A DNA stretch of 31,767 nt from RSA11 sp965652565 (GCA_965652565.1 CBFGWL010000027.1:1-31767), one strand, 5' to 3'. Shown: positions 24,054 to 31,767, numbered from the stretch's first letter. The notes: generated by a model not told the origin, from the letters alone. Program-made: numbers and translations.

Positions 24054-27000
24054 GCCGCCGCTGCGGCGCCTGCTCGGCGCGGGCGCCACGCCGGGCGCGG
24101 GCAGAGGCGCGCTGCGGCGGGGCAGCCTAGGCAGAGCGCCGCGAAGGGTTCGCGAGTGACCTCGAAGTGTCCGCTGCGGATGCGCTCCACGAGGGCCTCC
24201 AGCCGCCTGCGGGCCAGCGCGAGGGCGTCGGCGTCGAAGCGCTCGACCACGGGCTCGGTGGGCCGCTCGAGGAAGACGTGCGTCGCCTTGATCGACCGCG
24301 CCTCGGGATACACCGCGGCTGCCGCGAGCGCATAGACGGCGCGCTGCTCGGCGTAGCGCTCGCCCAGCTCGGCGACGCCGCCGGCGTCCACGCGGTCGGT
24401 CTTGAAGTCGATGACGTGCGGCTCGCCGGCGTCATCGGCGAGCAGGTCGATGCTGCCGCGCAGCACCGTGCTGCCGAGGGGGAGGACGAACGGCGCCTCG
24501 GGGCGCAGCCGCAGGCCGCGCGTCTGCGCGCACAAGTCGCTGCCCAGCCAGCCCGCGATGAGCGCCGCCGCGCGGTCGCGCGTTGCATCGTCGTCGACGC
24601 CCTCGCGGTGCAGTAGGCCGGTGAGCAGCGCCTCGTGGGGCTGTGCCCAGCCGTTGCGCGCGCTCCACTCGAGCACGGCGTGCACGGCGTTGCCCAGCCC
24701 GCGTGCCCGCGTGCCGGCGTCGTCACCGGGCGAGGGCTGATGAAGCTCGTCGGCGCTGCGCTCGTCGAGGTCCTCGTCGGGTTCACCGCTCTCGGCAGCG
24801 AGCGCGCCGCCCGCCGCGGCAACGGCCTGCCGCAGCCCCAGCACGCGCTCGACGTAGAAGCGGTAGCCGCAGCGCTTGTAAGCGTCGAGTGCGGAGTAGG
24901 AGAGATGCCCGAGCGGGACGGGCGAGCGTCGCGCCGGGACGATCGGGGGTCGCTCGGCTTCGAGCGGGGGCGGCGCGCCGTCCGCGGCCACCCCCTGGCG
25001 CGCGAGCTCGCGGGCGCGCTCGACCGACGGCGCGCTGATCGTGATCTCGAGGGACGCGCGCTCGGCGCGCGGGCGGTCCCCCACGGGCGCGGGCGGCTCC
25101 AGGGGGATCGAGCCTGGCTCGCCGTCCCAGCCGAGCTCGCGCAGGGCGGGAAGCAGGCGCCGCAACGCGGTCTCGCGACCGGTGGGTTCCTCGAGCGGCT
25201 CGAGGTCGCCCGGCTTGTACGCCCCGCTCAGGATCAGGCGTCGCTCGGCGCGCGTGGCCGCCACGTAGACGAGGCGACAGACTTCCTCGGCCTCCGCCTC
25301 CCGCTCTTCGGCGTCCAGCTCGGCGAGCTCCCACACGCCGAACGACTCCTCGCTCGAGAACGCGAGCCGCAGGCCGAAGCGGGTGCGCCCGCCGTCCTCC
25401 AGGCGGCCGATCCACAGATCGCCGGAGCGGTGCCCGGCGCTCAGCGAGCGGCCGAGGTCCGGAACGGCGACCACGGGGAACTCCAGGCCCTTCGCGCCGT
25501 GCACGGTCATGATGCGCACGCCGTCGTGATCCTCCGGCTGCACGGGGGCCAGGCCCTCGCGCTCGTCCCGCTCGGTGGCGGCGGTCGCCTGATCGAGGAA
25601 CCCGCGCAGATCGCGGCCCTCGTTGCGCTCGAACTCGGCTGCGAGGCGCATCAGCTTGCGCACGTTCGCCATCCGGCCGGCGCCCTGGCGGCGGGCGAGC
25701 AGGGTCAGGTCGTAGCGGAACGCGTCCATCGTCCGCTCGACGAGCGCGTCGAGGGCGAGGAGGGGGGCCTCCGCGCGCAGGCCCGCGAGGGTCTCACAGA
25801 AGGCGCGCAGCTTGTCCGCATCCGCGGTCTCGATCGCGGCGATCGCCTCCGTGTCGAGGTCCTCGCCGCGCTCGCCCTCGCCGAAGGCCGCCGCGAGCGC
25901 GGGCCAGACGTGGCGGCCCTTGCCGGCCGCCCGGCGCAGCAGCCAGAGCGTGTCGGGGGTGACGCCGCACGCGGGGCTCGCGAGCGCGCCGAACAGCAGC
26001 TCGTCGTCGAGCGGGTTGGCGACGACGCCGAGGAGGCGCAGCAGGTCCTCGACCTGCTGCTGGGACCAGTAGCCGCGCCCGCCGACGACGTACGGGTCGA
26101 GCCCGAGACGCCGCAGGGCGTCCTCGTAGGCGTCGACGTGGGTGAAGGCGCGCAGCAGAACGACGATCTCGCCGGGGCGCGCCTCGCCGGCCTCGACCAG
26201 CTCGCGCAGGCGCGCGGCGAGCGCCCGCGCCTCGGCGACGACGCGCGGCTTGTTGGCGGACGCCGGGGGGTCGAGGGCCTCGGCGACATCCTCGTCCTGC
26301 CACTTGCGGTGTTTCTTGCCGCCGCCCTCTTCGAACGTGAGGAGGAGCTCGGCCCGCGGCGCCCCGGCCGGTTCGGCGCCGGCCTGGAGCTTGGGGAAGT
26401 CGTCGATCAGCGCGCCGCCCACGGCGTTCGCGGCGGCGAGGACCTCGGGCGCCGAGCGGAAGTTGCCGCGCAGGGGCAGGACGGCGGTCTCGGGGTCGGC
26501 CTGGGCGCGCCGGCGCGCCTCGCGGAAGACCTCGAGGTCCGCGTTGCGGAACCGGTAGACCGACTGGTGCTCGTCGCCCACGGTGAAGACGCGCGTGTCC
26601 GGGCCGCGCAGGCACTCGACGAGGGCGAGCTGCACGCGGTTGGTGTCCTGGAACTCGTCGACGAGCACGTGCTCGAAACGCTCGCGCCACCGCGCCGCCA
26701 CGGCTTCGGATTCGCGCAGCAACGCCAGGGCGCGCAGCTCGAGATCGAGGAAGTCGAGCCCGGAGCGCGCGGCCTTGAGCTCGTCGTAGCGATCCGTAAG
26801 CGCGACGAGGACCCGCTCGAGCGCATCGCGCGCGGCGAGCGCGGCGGCCCGTTCGGCGGGGGTGAGCGGCTCGGCTTCGTCCTTGCCGGAGCGCTTGGGC
26901 TCGCCGACCTCCGGTAGGCGGGGGCGCTCCATGCCCTGGTTGCGCAGGCGCTCGTGTGCGGCGAGCGCCATGCGCGCGAAGCGCCCCGGCTTGTACGCGG

Positions 27001-27487
27001 CCGCGGCGCGGGCGACCTCGTCGTCGCCGGCCTCGACGAGCGCGTCGACCGCCTCGAGCGCCGCGCGCTCGCGCATGCGCTCGGCTTCGGCGGCGTCGAG
27101 GACCCGGAAGCGCGGGTCGAGGCCCGCGGCGACCGGGTGGGTGGCGAGCACGCGCCGGCAGAAGCCGTGGATGGTGGTCACCCAGGCGCGGTCGGTCTCG
27201 CGGGCCAGCTCGCGGATCTCGTGGGCGCGGGCGGTGTTCTCGGCCCGCTCCGCGGCGCGGGTGAGCTCGGCGCGCACCCGATGCCGCAGCTCGGCCGCGG
27301 CGCGCTCAGTGAAGGTGAAGGCGAGGATGCGGTCCATCGGCACGCCGTCCTCCAGCAGCGCCCCGCAGTAGCGGCCGACGAGCACGCGGGTCTTGCCGCT
27401 GCCGGCCCCGGCCTCGCAGAACACATCGCGATCGCGTAGCTCGATCGCCTGGGCCTGCTCGGGCGTGGGTGGCGGCGGGCCGCTCAC
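24050..27487 (-). CDS. addA: AddA-like UvrD-family helicase with C-terminal PD-(D/E)XK nuclease domain
   Basis: Unwinds and resects double-strand breaks together with the upstream partner. From GTG 27487 it is 1145 residues. Superfamily 1A helicase motifs: Q-motif TPEQAQAI, Walker A AGAGSGKT (26-33), FTERAAAELRHRV, Walker B VLVDEFQDTN (about 275-284), VGDEHQSVYRFR, and MTVHGAKGLEFPVV. The RecB-type nuclease domain at about 960-1100 has GSIDLLADDAGEP, VIDFKTD and AEQRAVYALA. Cysteines at 873, 1119, 1122 and 1129 (RCGYRFY, then CLGCPAAARLC) are arranged as in Fe-S nucleases, which is not usual for AddA. GTG at 27487 overlaps the addB stop as GTGA; the frame continues upstream inside addB. The two-gene order addB-addA matches Firmicutes. 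The subunit name is by similarity; AdnA/AdnB-type is an alternative. Confidence 0.87.
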   Translation of the reverse strand: MSGPPPPTPEQAQAIELRDRDVFCEAGAGSGKTRVLVGRYCGALLEDGVPMDRILAFTFTERAAAELRHRVRAELTRAAERAENTARAHEIRELARETDRAWVTTIHGFCRRVLATHPVAAGLDPRFRVLDAAEAERMRERAALEAVDALVEAGDDEVARAAAAYKPGRFARMALAAHERLRNQGMERPRLPEVGEPKRSGKDEAEPLTPAERAAALAARDALERVLVALTDRYDELKAARSGLDFLDLELRALALLRESEAVAARWRERFEHVLVDEFQDTNRVQLALVECLRGPDTRVFTVGDEHQSVYRFRNADLEVFREARRRAQADPETAVLPLRGNFRSAPEVLAAANAVGGALIDDFPKLQAGAEPAGAPRAELLLTFEEGGGKKHRKWQDEDVAEALDPPASANKPRVVAEARALAARLRELVEAGEARPGEIVVLLRAFTHVDAYEDALRRLGLDPYVVGGRGYWSQQQVEDLLRLLGVVANPLDDELLFGALASPACGVTPDTLWLLRRAAGKGRHVWPALAAAFGEGERGEDLDTEAIAAIETADADKLRAFCETLAGLRAEAPLLALDALVERTMDAFRYDLTLLARRQGAGRMANVRKLMRLAAEFERNEGRDLRGFLDQATAATERDEREGLAPVQPEDHDGVRIMTVHGAKGLEFPVVAVPDLGRSLSAGHRSGDLWIGRLEDGGRTRFGLRLAFSSEESFGVWELAELDAEEREAEAEEVCRLVYVAATRAERRLILSGAYKPGDLEPLEEPTGRETALRRLLPALRELGWDGEPGSIPLEPPAPVGDRPRAERASLEITISAPSVERARELARQGVAADGAPPPLEAERPPIVPARRSPVPLGHLSYSALDAYKRCGYRFYVERVLGLRQAVAAAGGALAAESGEPDEDLDERSADELHQPSPGDDAGTRARGLGNAVHAVLEWSARNGWAQPHEALLTGLLHREGVDDDATRDRAAALIAGWLGSDLCAQTRGLRLRPEAPFVLPLGSTVLRGSIDLLADDAGEPHVIDFKTDRVDAGGVAELGERYAEQRAVYALAAAAVYPEARSIKATHVFLERPTEPVVERFDADALALARRRLEALVERIRSGHFEVTREPFAALCLGCPAAARLCPRPAWRPRRAGAAAAA

Positions 27488-30400
27488 GCGTTCTCCCCGT
27501 TGCCGTTCGCTTCGTCCTCGAGCCCGACGGCGCGCTCGAGGCGGCAGATCGGCTGGTACGTGCAGTACCGCGGGCACTCGCCGCCAATCGGGTCGCGCTT
27601 GATCGCGCCGGCGCGCATCGCGGCGCCGCGCTCGCGCGCGAGCTCGCGCGCCGCGTCGAGCTCCTTCTCGAACTCCTCCACATCGACGGGATCACCGCGG
27701 ACCGTCGCGAACCCGGTGCGGGAAGCCTCGTCCTTGACGAGCACGCCGCGCGGGCGGCGGCGGCCCTTGCCGCGCCCGCCGAGCGGGTGGTAGACGGCGC
27801 CGACCGGCCGCAGGCCGAGCTGTTCCTCCGCGGCGAGGGCGTACAGCTGGAGCTGGAGCTTGCCCTCCTTGAGCAGCCCCTGGCGCCCCGTGACCTGGGT
27901 GGAGGTCTTGTAGTCGTGCAGGATCGCGGTGCGCCCGTCGGGCCCCACGTCGATGCGGTCGATCCGGCCGCGCAACGCGAAGTCGCCGAGATTCAGGGGC
28001 CCCGGCCCCTCGCCGTCCTCCTCCTCGAACCCGAACCCCACCTCGAGCAGGTCGGGCCGCGGGCGCAGGTCGGTCTCGCGCTCCGCCTCGGCCTCCAGGA
28101 ACGCCTCGACCTGCTCGCGTGCGCGCGCCGCCATCAGCTTGCGCGCGCCGGTGGTCGCACCCCGGTCGGGGTCAGCGAGCCGCTCGTCGAAGAGCTCACC
28201 AAAGCGCCGCTTCCAGCGCCCCAAGTCCCCGGGGCGGGGGAGTGCGTCGTCGCCGGGCGGATCCGCGTAGAGCGCGCTGAGCGCGTCGTGCACGATCCCG
28301 CCGAGCCAGAGCGGGTCCGCCGCCGGCTCGAGTCGCTCCGGCATGAGCTCGTGGTCGACGAACCACCGGTAGGAGCACTGGATCCAACCCTCCAGCGAAC
28401 CGGCGCTGAGCAGGCGCCGGCCGGCGAAGTCGTCGCGCACGGCCGGGTTGGCCAGGCCCTCGGGGAGATAGGCGGGGTCCGGCAGGCCGGTGAGCAGCTC
28501 GAGCACCGCCCCCGTCGTCCCCAGATCCACGCCGAGCTCGCCGAGCGCCTCGCGCGCGGCGTCGACGTCGGTGCCGTGACGTAGCGCCAGCGCGCGCGCC
28601 AGCGTCCGGGCGTCGGGCGCCTCGTGGGGCTCCGGCACCGGCTGAGCGAGCCCGCGGGTGGTCTTGAGCCGCTCCTCGGCGTCCACGTCGAGTAGGTCCA
28701 GGACCTCGTCGACGAACGGCGAGCGCGGCGCCGGCTGGCCCTCGTCGTCGCTCGCGCGCCAGGTGAGGTAGAGGCGCTCGGTGGGCCGTGAGACGCAGAC
28801 GTGGAAGAGGTAGCGCTCCTCGACCGCGGGCTCGGCGCGACGCAGGGCCGGCAGGCTCAGGTCGGCCCGGCCCTGCTCCCCGAGGAGGGGGTCGGCGGCG
28901 GCGACGCTGGGGAAGTTGCCTTCCTGCAGGGCGCAGCAGAAGAGGAACCGGGCGCGGCTCGCGCGCAGCCGGTAGGGGCTCGTGATCCGCACCCGGCCCT
29001 CCGTTGAGCCCCGCCACGCCGGCACCGTCGCGGAAGCGATCGCCTCCTCCGCGTCGGCCAGGTCGGGCTGCTCGCATCCCGGCAGGGAGCCGATCACCGC
29101 GAGCTCCTCCAGGAGCTCGGCCGCCGCGATCCCGGCGCGCAGTTCGATCGGATCGAGTGGCGTGCGGCCGGAGCGCTCGCCCACCAGCGGGGCGCGCTCG
29201 CGGTGCGCCCGCTCGGCGAGCTCGCGCGCCGCGCCGGCCAGGGCGCGCAGGCGCTCGGCGGCGTCGGGCGCATCGAGGAGCCGCGCGAGATGGCGTGGCG
29301 GCGACTGCCAGTTTTCGTAGACGTCGGCGACCTCGTCCACCTCGCCGCGGTAGAGGCGCCGCTCGGCCCAGTCGACGAGGCCCGGCGGGGTGGATGGATC
29401 CGCGCGCAGGTGCGCGATGAGGTCGGCCGGGGCGCCGTCGGGCGAAGCGGCGCGGCAGAGCGTGATCAGCCCGCGCCCGACGGCGGTGCGGTCCAGGGGG
29501 ACGCTTGCCTCGAGCGCCGTGGGGATGCCCATCCCGCGCAGCACCGAGGCGAACAGGGGGCCCTCGGCGGCCGGGTGGCGCAGGGCGACGACGATCTCGT
29601 CCGGGCGCGCGCCGTCGGCGAGCAGCCGGGCGATCTCCAGCCCAACGGCCTCCGCCTCGCCCCGCTCCCCGGCGCACTCGAGGAGGCGGATGCCATCGTC
29701 GTCGGCCGTGATCCGGGGCGCGTCGGGCTCGAACAGCTGGCGGTCGAGGTGGAGCAGGGACGGCTTGGCGGTGTGGGGGCGCCCGCTCGGCAGCTCGTCG
29801 ATGGCGTCCGCTCCCGGGTCCTCGCGCAGCGCCGCGTACAGCCGGGCGCGCGCGGCGAGCGCCCGGCGGTCCGAGTAATTGAGGGCCACGTGCACCTCGG
29901 TCCGCGCGGCGAGCAGTCGCACGAGCTCGAGCTGCGCAGCCGTGAGGTCGTCGAAGCCGTAGAAGAACACCGGGCGCGAGTCCCACGCATCCGGCTGCGT
30001 ACGCAGCGCCTCCGTGGCCGCCATCGCGATGCCGCCGGGGTCGGTGCGCCCGGCGCCGTCGCGCAGCCGCACGTACGCGGCGTAGAGCTCGGCGAGCTCG
30101 CGCTCCTGGGCGGCGCGCTCGCCCGCGGCCGCGGCGGCGCTGCGCAACTCGTCGGGCGAGATGAGTGCGGCCTGCAGCTCGGCGATCAGATCGTCGAGCG
30201 CGATCGCGAAGCCCGGGGCGCGGGCCGAGCGGGCGAGGGTGCGCAGCTCGGTTGCGGCCACGGCGGCGCGGACGACGGCGAGGCGCTGAGGCTGGGAGAG
30301 CGTCGGGGGCAGGGAGGCGCCGGCGAGCGTGGCGACGTCCTCCAGCAGCGACGCGAAGGTGCGGATCGTGATGCCCACCGCGCCGCCGTCGCGACAGAGG

Positions 30401-30537
30401 TCCTGCTCGAAGCGGGTCGCGTCGTCGCCGCTCGGGACGACGAGGACCGGATCGCGGTCAACCGCTGCGCGGACCCGGTCGAGCACCGCGCCGGCGCGAC
30501 CCGAGTTGGGCGGCCCGACGATCAGCTCAAGGCTCAT
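27484..30537 (-). CDS. addB: AddB-like PD-(D/E)XK nuclease/inactivated helicase subunit
   Basis: Partner of the adjacent helicase-nuclease in break resection; in AddAB this subunit scans for recombination hotspot sequences and cuts one strand. From ATG 30537 it is 1017 residues (GTG 30543 is an in-frame alternative). The N-terminus LELIVGPPNSGRAG sits where AddB normally has a Walker A, but the GKS/T is absent, so ATP binding there is probably lost. Helicase-like folds continue (FFYGFDDLTAAQLELVRLLA). The nuclease domain near 830-990 has RGRIDRIDVGPDGRTAI, HDYKTS and LQLQLYALAA. Cys721 (IQCSYRWF) with Cys988, 992 and 998 (CPRYCTYQPIC) form the expected Fe-S-type set, spaced CxxxC rather than the common CxxC. 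It heads the addB-addA-cyclotransferase unit. Confidence 0.84.
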   Translation of the reverse strand: MSLELIVGPPNSGRAGAVLDRVRAAVDRDPVLVVPSGDDATRFEQDLCRDGGAVGITIRTFASLLEDVATLAGASLPPTLSQPQRLAVVRAAVAATELRTLARSARAPGFAIALDDLIAELQAALISPDELRSAAAAAGERAAQERELAELYAAYVRLRDGAGRTDPGGIAMAATEALRTQPDAWDSRPVFFYGFDDLTAAQLELVRLLAARTEVHVALNYSDRRALAARARLYAALREDPGADAIDELPSGRPHTAKPSLLHLDRQLFEPDAPRITADDDGIRLLECAGERGEAEAVGLEIARLLADGARPDEIVVALRHPAAEGPLFASVLRGMGIPTALEASVPLDRTAVGRGLITLCRAASPDGAPADLIAHLRADPSTPPGLVDWAERRLYRGEVDEVADVYENWQSPPRHLARLLDAPDAAERLRALAGAARELAERAHRERAPLVGERSGRTPLDPIELRAGIAAAELLEELAVIGSLPGCEQPDLADAEEAIASATVPAWRGSTEGRVRITSPYRLRASRARFLFCCALQEGNFPSVAAADPLLGEQGRADLSLPALRRAEPAVEERYLFHVCVSRPTERLYLTWRASDDEGQPAPRSPFVDEVLDLLDVDAEERLKTTRGLAQPVPEPHEAPDARTLARALALRHGTDVDAAREALGELGVDLGTTGAVLELLTGLPDPAYLPEGLANPAVRDDFAGRRLLSAGSLEGWIQCSYRWFVDHELMPERLEPAADPLWLGGIVHDALSALYADPPGDDALPRPGDLGRWKRRFGELFDERLADPDRGATTGARKLMAARAREQVEAFLEAEAERETDLRPRPDLLEVGFGFEEEDGEGPGPLNLGDFALRGRIDRIDVGPDGRTAILHDYKTSTQVTGRQGLLKEGKLQLQLYALAAEEQLGLRPVGAVYHPLGGRGKGRRRPRGVLVKDEASRTGFATVRGDPVDVEEFEKELDAARELARERGAAMRAGAIKRDPIGGECPRYCTYQPICRLERAVGLEDEANGNGENA

Positions 30538-30639
30538 GGGCACCCCGCAAACGCCATCGTCGTCAGCATAGGTCTGCAGGCGGCGACCATCCCTGACGGG
30601 GTCGGCGGGTGCGCACGAGTTGCTGTCCGACCGCGCATC

Positions 30640-30645
30640 TATCTT
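30640..30645 (+). promoter_or_regulatory. Possible -10 box (TATCTT)
   Basis: TATCTT lies 38 nt upstream of the ATG at 30684 in the 146-bp divergent gap with addB. TTGCTG at 30620-30625 could be a -35, but the 14-nt spacing is too short for a standard promoter. Weak assignment. No other element is distinct in the gap. Confidence 0.3.
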
Positions 30646-30683
30646 CGCCCCCGTCGCCGACCACCTCCGACGAGGTACCTGAA

Positions 30684-31139
30684 ATGTCGCTCTGCTTCAT
30701 CGATCCAGCTGACGCAATCCGAGCAATCGCCGATTCGATCGGCCGTGAGGCGCGCCGCCAGCTCCTCGGCGAGGCGGTCCGCGCGTGGGTCGACGAGATC
30801 CCCGACGACGAGCTCGAATCGCATTACGCGCGCGCGATCGCGGAGCTCGACGACCACGACATCTCGATGCTTGCCGCCTGGCACGCCTCGATGAACGTGG
30901 GGCATCCCGTCCCCAACCGCGACTTCCTCATGCACGCGTTCCCGGCGCTCGGCGAGCACCGGCGCGAGGCGCTCAAGCTCGCCGCCGGCTTCCGGGGCGA
31001 GGAGGCCGTCGACCGGGGCGTCACGGAGGAGCGCGCGCTCGACACGGTCCTCGACTGGCTCTCGCCCCCGCGGCTCATGGAGCTCGCGCTCGAGGCCGTC
31101 GAGCTCTACGTCTGGGACCGAGCCGGATCCGATAACTGA
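30684..31139 (+). CDS. Uncharacterised 151-residue acidic helical protein
   Basis: I do not recognise a family. The sequence is soluble, rich in Ala/Glu/Arg/Leu and strongly helical, with no signal peptide or membrane segment. Notable stretches are MSLCFIDPADAIRAIADSIG, WVDEIPDDELESHYARAIAEL, MLAAWHASMNVGHPVPNRDF and a Trp/Tyr-containing end (TVLDWLSPPRLMELAL, ELYVWDRAG). Codon use is like that of its neighbours, with G/C at nearly all third positions, so it is very likely a real gene. The frame is open to 30609, but the ATG at 30684 is preceded by GAGG about 8 nt away. It stands alone, divergent from addB and followed by a long repeat-filled gap. Three His and a Glu/Asp cluster might bind metal, but this is speculation. 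Confidence 0.7.
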   Translation: MSLCFIDPADAIRAIADSIGREARRQLLGEAVRAWVDEIPDDELESHYARAIAELDDHDISMLAAWHASMNVGHPVPNRDFLMHAFPALGEHRREALKLAAGFRGEEAVDRGVTEERALDTVLDWLSPPRLMELALEAVELYVWDRAGSDN

Positions 31140-31164
31140 CGCGGCGCCGGCCGCTGGGCCGCGC

Positions 31165-31260
31165 GACGGGCCTCGTCCCGTCTCGGGCGTGCGCGCGGCG
31201 GCGCGCTGCCCGTGCGCGCGGCGGCGTAGGGCGGCGCGGGGCGCTTGTGGCGAGCGCCCC
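31165..31260 (+). terminator. GC hairpins and a 16-bp direct repeat after the 30684 gene
   Basis: GACGGG/CCCGTC with loop CCTCGT forms a hairpin at 31165-31182, 26 nt after the stop. CGTGCGCGCGGCGGCG occurs twice (31188-31203 and 31211-31226). A perfect 8-bp stem GGGGCGCT/AGCGCCCC with a 7-nt loop lies at 31238-31260. None is followed by a T run, so these are candidate, not proven, terminators. There is no plausible gene in 31140-31767. Confidence 0.4.
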
Positions 31261-31321
31261 GGCGGCGTGGTGGCGCGGCGCGTCGGGGAAGGGCGGCGAA
31301 GGAGGGGGATCACATTGGAGG

Positions 31322-31457
31322 AATCGCGAACTCGCGAGCACCCCGCCACGCGAAATCGCAATTAAGACGACGGCATCGTTGTAAGCGCGAACTCGATGAG
31401 GGGTCGCCCACGAGATCGCGATTGAGACGACGGGGTCGTCGTAATCGCGAATTCGCG
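31322..31457. repeat. Palindromic repeats, family B (60-bp period)
   Basis: Two clear units start at 31350 and 31410, exactly 60 bp apart, with the shared core GAGACGACGG in the second and its one-base variant AAGACGACGG in the first. A right half-unit (AATCGCGAACTCGCG, 31322-31336) precedes them at nearly the same period. Arms such as CGAGATCGCGATT and AATCGCGAATTCG pair, and the loop itself contains GACGAC/GTCGTC, so the second unit can fold into a long nearly continuous hairpin. The arm sequence matches that of the family A copies at 12024 and 16915 while the loop is different. Confidence 0.85.
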
Positions 31458-31468
31458 CGAGCGGGCCG

Positions 31469-31613
31469 CGCGAACCCGCGATTTCGTCACGTAGCGCAAC
31501 GGAATCACCGCTTCGATCCAAACCCTCCCGCGAACCCGCGATCTCGTCACATAAGGGAGGGAGATCTCAGGTTCGATCGCAAACCCGAGAGGCGAACCCC
31601 GCGATCCCGTCAC
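31469..31613. repeat. Palindromic repeats, family C (about 60-bp period, three units)
   Basis: Units start at 31469, 31529 and about 31592 with the shared left part CGCGAACCCGCGAT followed by TTCGTCAC, CTCGTCAC or CCCGTCAC. In units 1 and 2 the right arm pairs with the left: CGAACCCGCGATTTC with GGAATCACCGCTTCG, and CGAACCCGCGATCTC with GAGATCTCAGGTTCG. The T/C difference in the left arm is matched by a change in the right arm, which is compensatory. Unit 3 lacks a right arm. The loop differs from families A and B. Confidence 0.8.
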
Positions 31614-31630
31614 CGCGCCCGCCCCCGCAA

Positions 31631-31747
31631 ACGTTCAGCCCTCGTCGCCGGATATCGACTACGTGGGCTGAACGTCCGTGTCGCCGCCGGGGTTTCGCGC
31701 GACGTTCAGTCCTGGTCGTCGCTTTTCGACTACGTGGGCTGAACGTC
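31631..31747. repeat. Two long interrupted hairpins, family D
   Basis: ACGTTCAGCCC/GGGCTGAACGT (31631-31641 and 31665-31675) and GACGTTCAGTCC/GGGCTGAACGTC (31701-31712 and 31736-31747) are inverted repeats, each with a 23-nt loop. Both loops end in TCGACTACGT and contain an inner GTCG/CGAC pairing, so each can form a stem of about 11-12 bp plus an inner stem. The arm is unrelated to families A-C. The array may continue beyond the right edge. Confidence 0.85.
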
Positions 31748-31767
31748 GGCGTTGCCGGGCGGCGCGG

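Noticed and set aside
24635..26917. 760-residue + strand open frame across addA
   Set aside because: Low-complexity Arg/Gly/Ala/Glu translation. The opposite strand encodes all SF1 helicase motifs, so this is a shadow frame.
29203..30894. 563-residue + strand open frame across addB and the following gap
   Set aside because: No motifs and it runs into a Ser/Arg-rich end overlapping another gene; the - strand frame has nuclease motifs.
31322..31747. CRISPR array
   Set aside because: The period is about 60 bp, but repeats are palindromic hairpins of about 48 bp with variable arms and only about 11 bp between them; there are no unique spacers and no cas genes.

Overview
The window is 31.8 kb of very GC-rich chromosomal DNA, densely packed with genes. 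It looks like a Gram-positive actinobacterial chromosome. Supporting signs are an LCP cell-wall ligase, a MarP-type CvpA-protease fusion, lipoproteins with LAGC/LAAC lipoboxes, GTG/TTG starts, TANNNT -10 boxes close to start codons, and an AddA/AddB-like nuclease pair. A lineage near Thermoleophilia/Solirubrobacterales is my inference from gene content and style, not a measured placement. I see no phage, IS element, tRNA, rRNA or CRISPR array.

Region 1 (1-12016, all + strand) is an almost gapless series of nine genes: the F1 beta (cut by the left edge) and epsilon subunits of ATP synthase, an M20 metallohydrolase, an LCP glycopolymer ligase with unusual extensions, a UDP-glucose 6-dehydrogenase, a mannose-1-phosphate guanylyltransferase-like enzyme, a phosphoglucose/phosphomannose isomerase, a heparinase II/III-type lyase and a Cys-type sulfatase. 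Most junctions are 1-4 base overlaps. The last two are predicted lipoproteins. The set reads as an energy operon running into a unit that makes sugar nucleotides, attaches an envelope glycopolymer and trims uronic-acid or sulfated glycans at the cell surface. The lyase has a clear lipoprotein signal peptide but no ATG/GTG/TTG in front of it; a CTG overlapping the upstream stop is the best start.

Region 2 (12017-18483) holds ahcY and arfB on the - strand, then on the + strand a second sugar nucleotidyltransferase, two small thioredoxin-fold proteins and homoserine kinase (thrB), then an orphan ParA ATPase and a zinc-ribbon/FHA protein on the - strand. Two convergent junctions (12017-12137 and 16901-17034) each carry a pair of about 49-bp palindromic repeats at a 60-bp period with an identical 16-bp core.

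Region 3 (18484-24053) contains a SRPBCC protein, a lipoprotein, a class B penicillin-binding protein, a MarP-like membrane serine protease divergent from it, an HxlR regulator and a gamma-glutamylcyclotransferase-like protein. Several genes have a -10 box only 7-10 nt before the start codon, suggesting leaderless transcripts.

Region 4 (24050-30537, - strand) is an addB-addA recombination helicase/nuclease pair, translationally coupled to the cyclotransferase-like gene. AddB has lost its Walker A lysine, and AddA carries an additional candidate Fe-S cysteine set.

Region 5 (30538-31767) has one unrecognised 151-residue gene and then about 630 bp without a gene, filled with GC hairpins, direct repeats and arrays of palindromes that share the 60-bp period and arm sequence of Region 2 but have different loops. 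This dispersed palindrome family is the strongest unexplained signal in the window.
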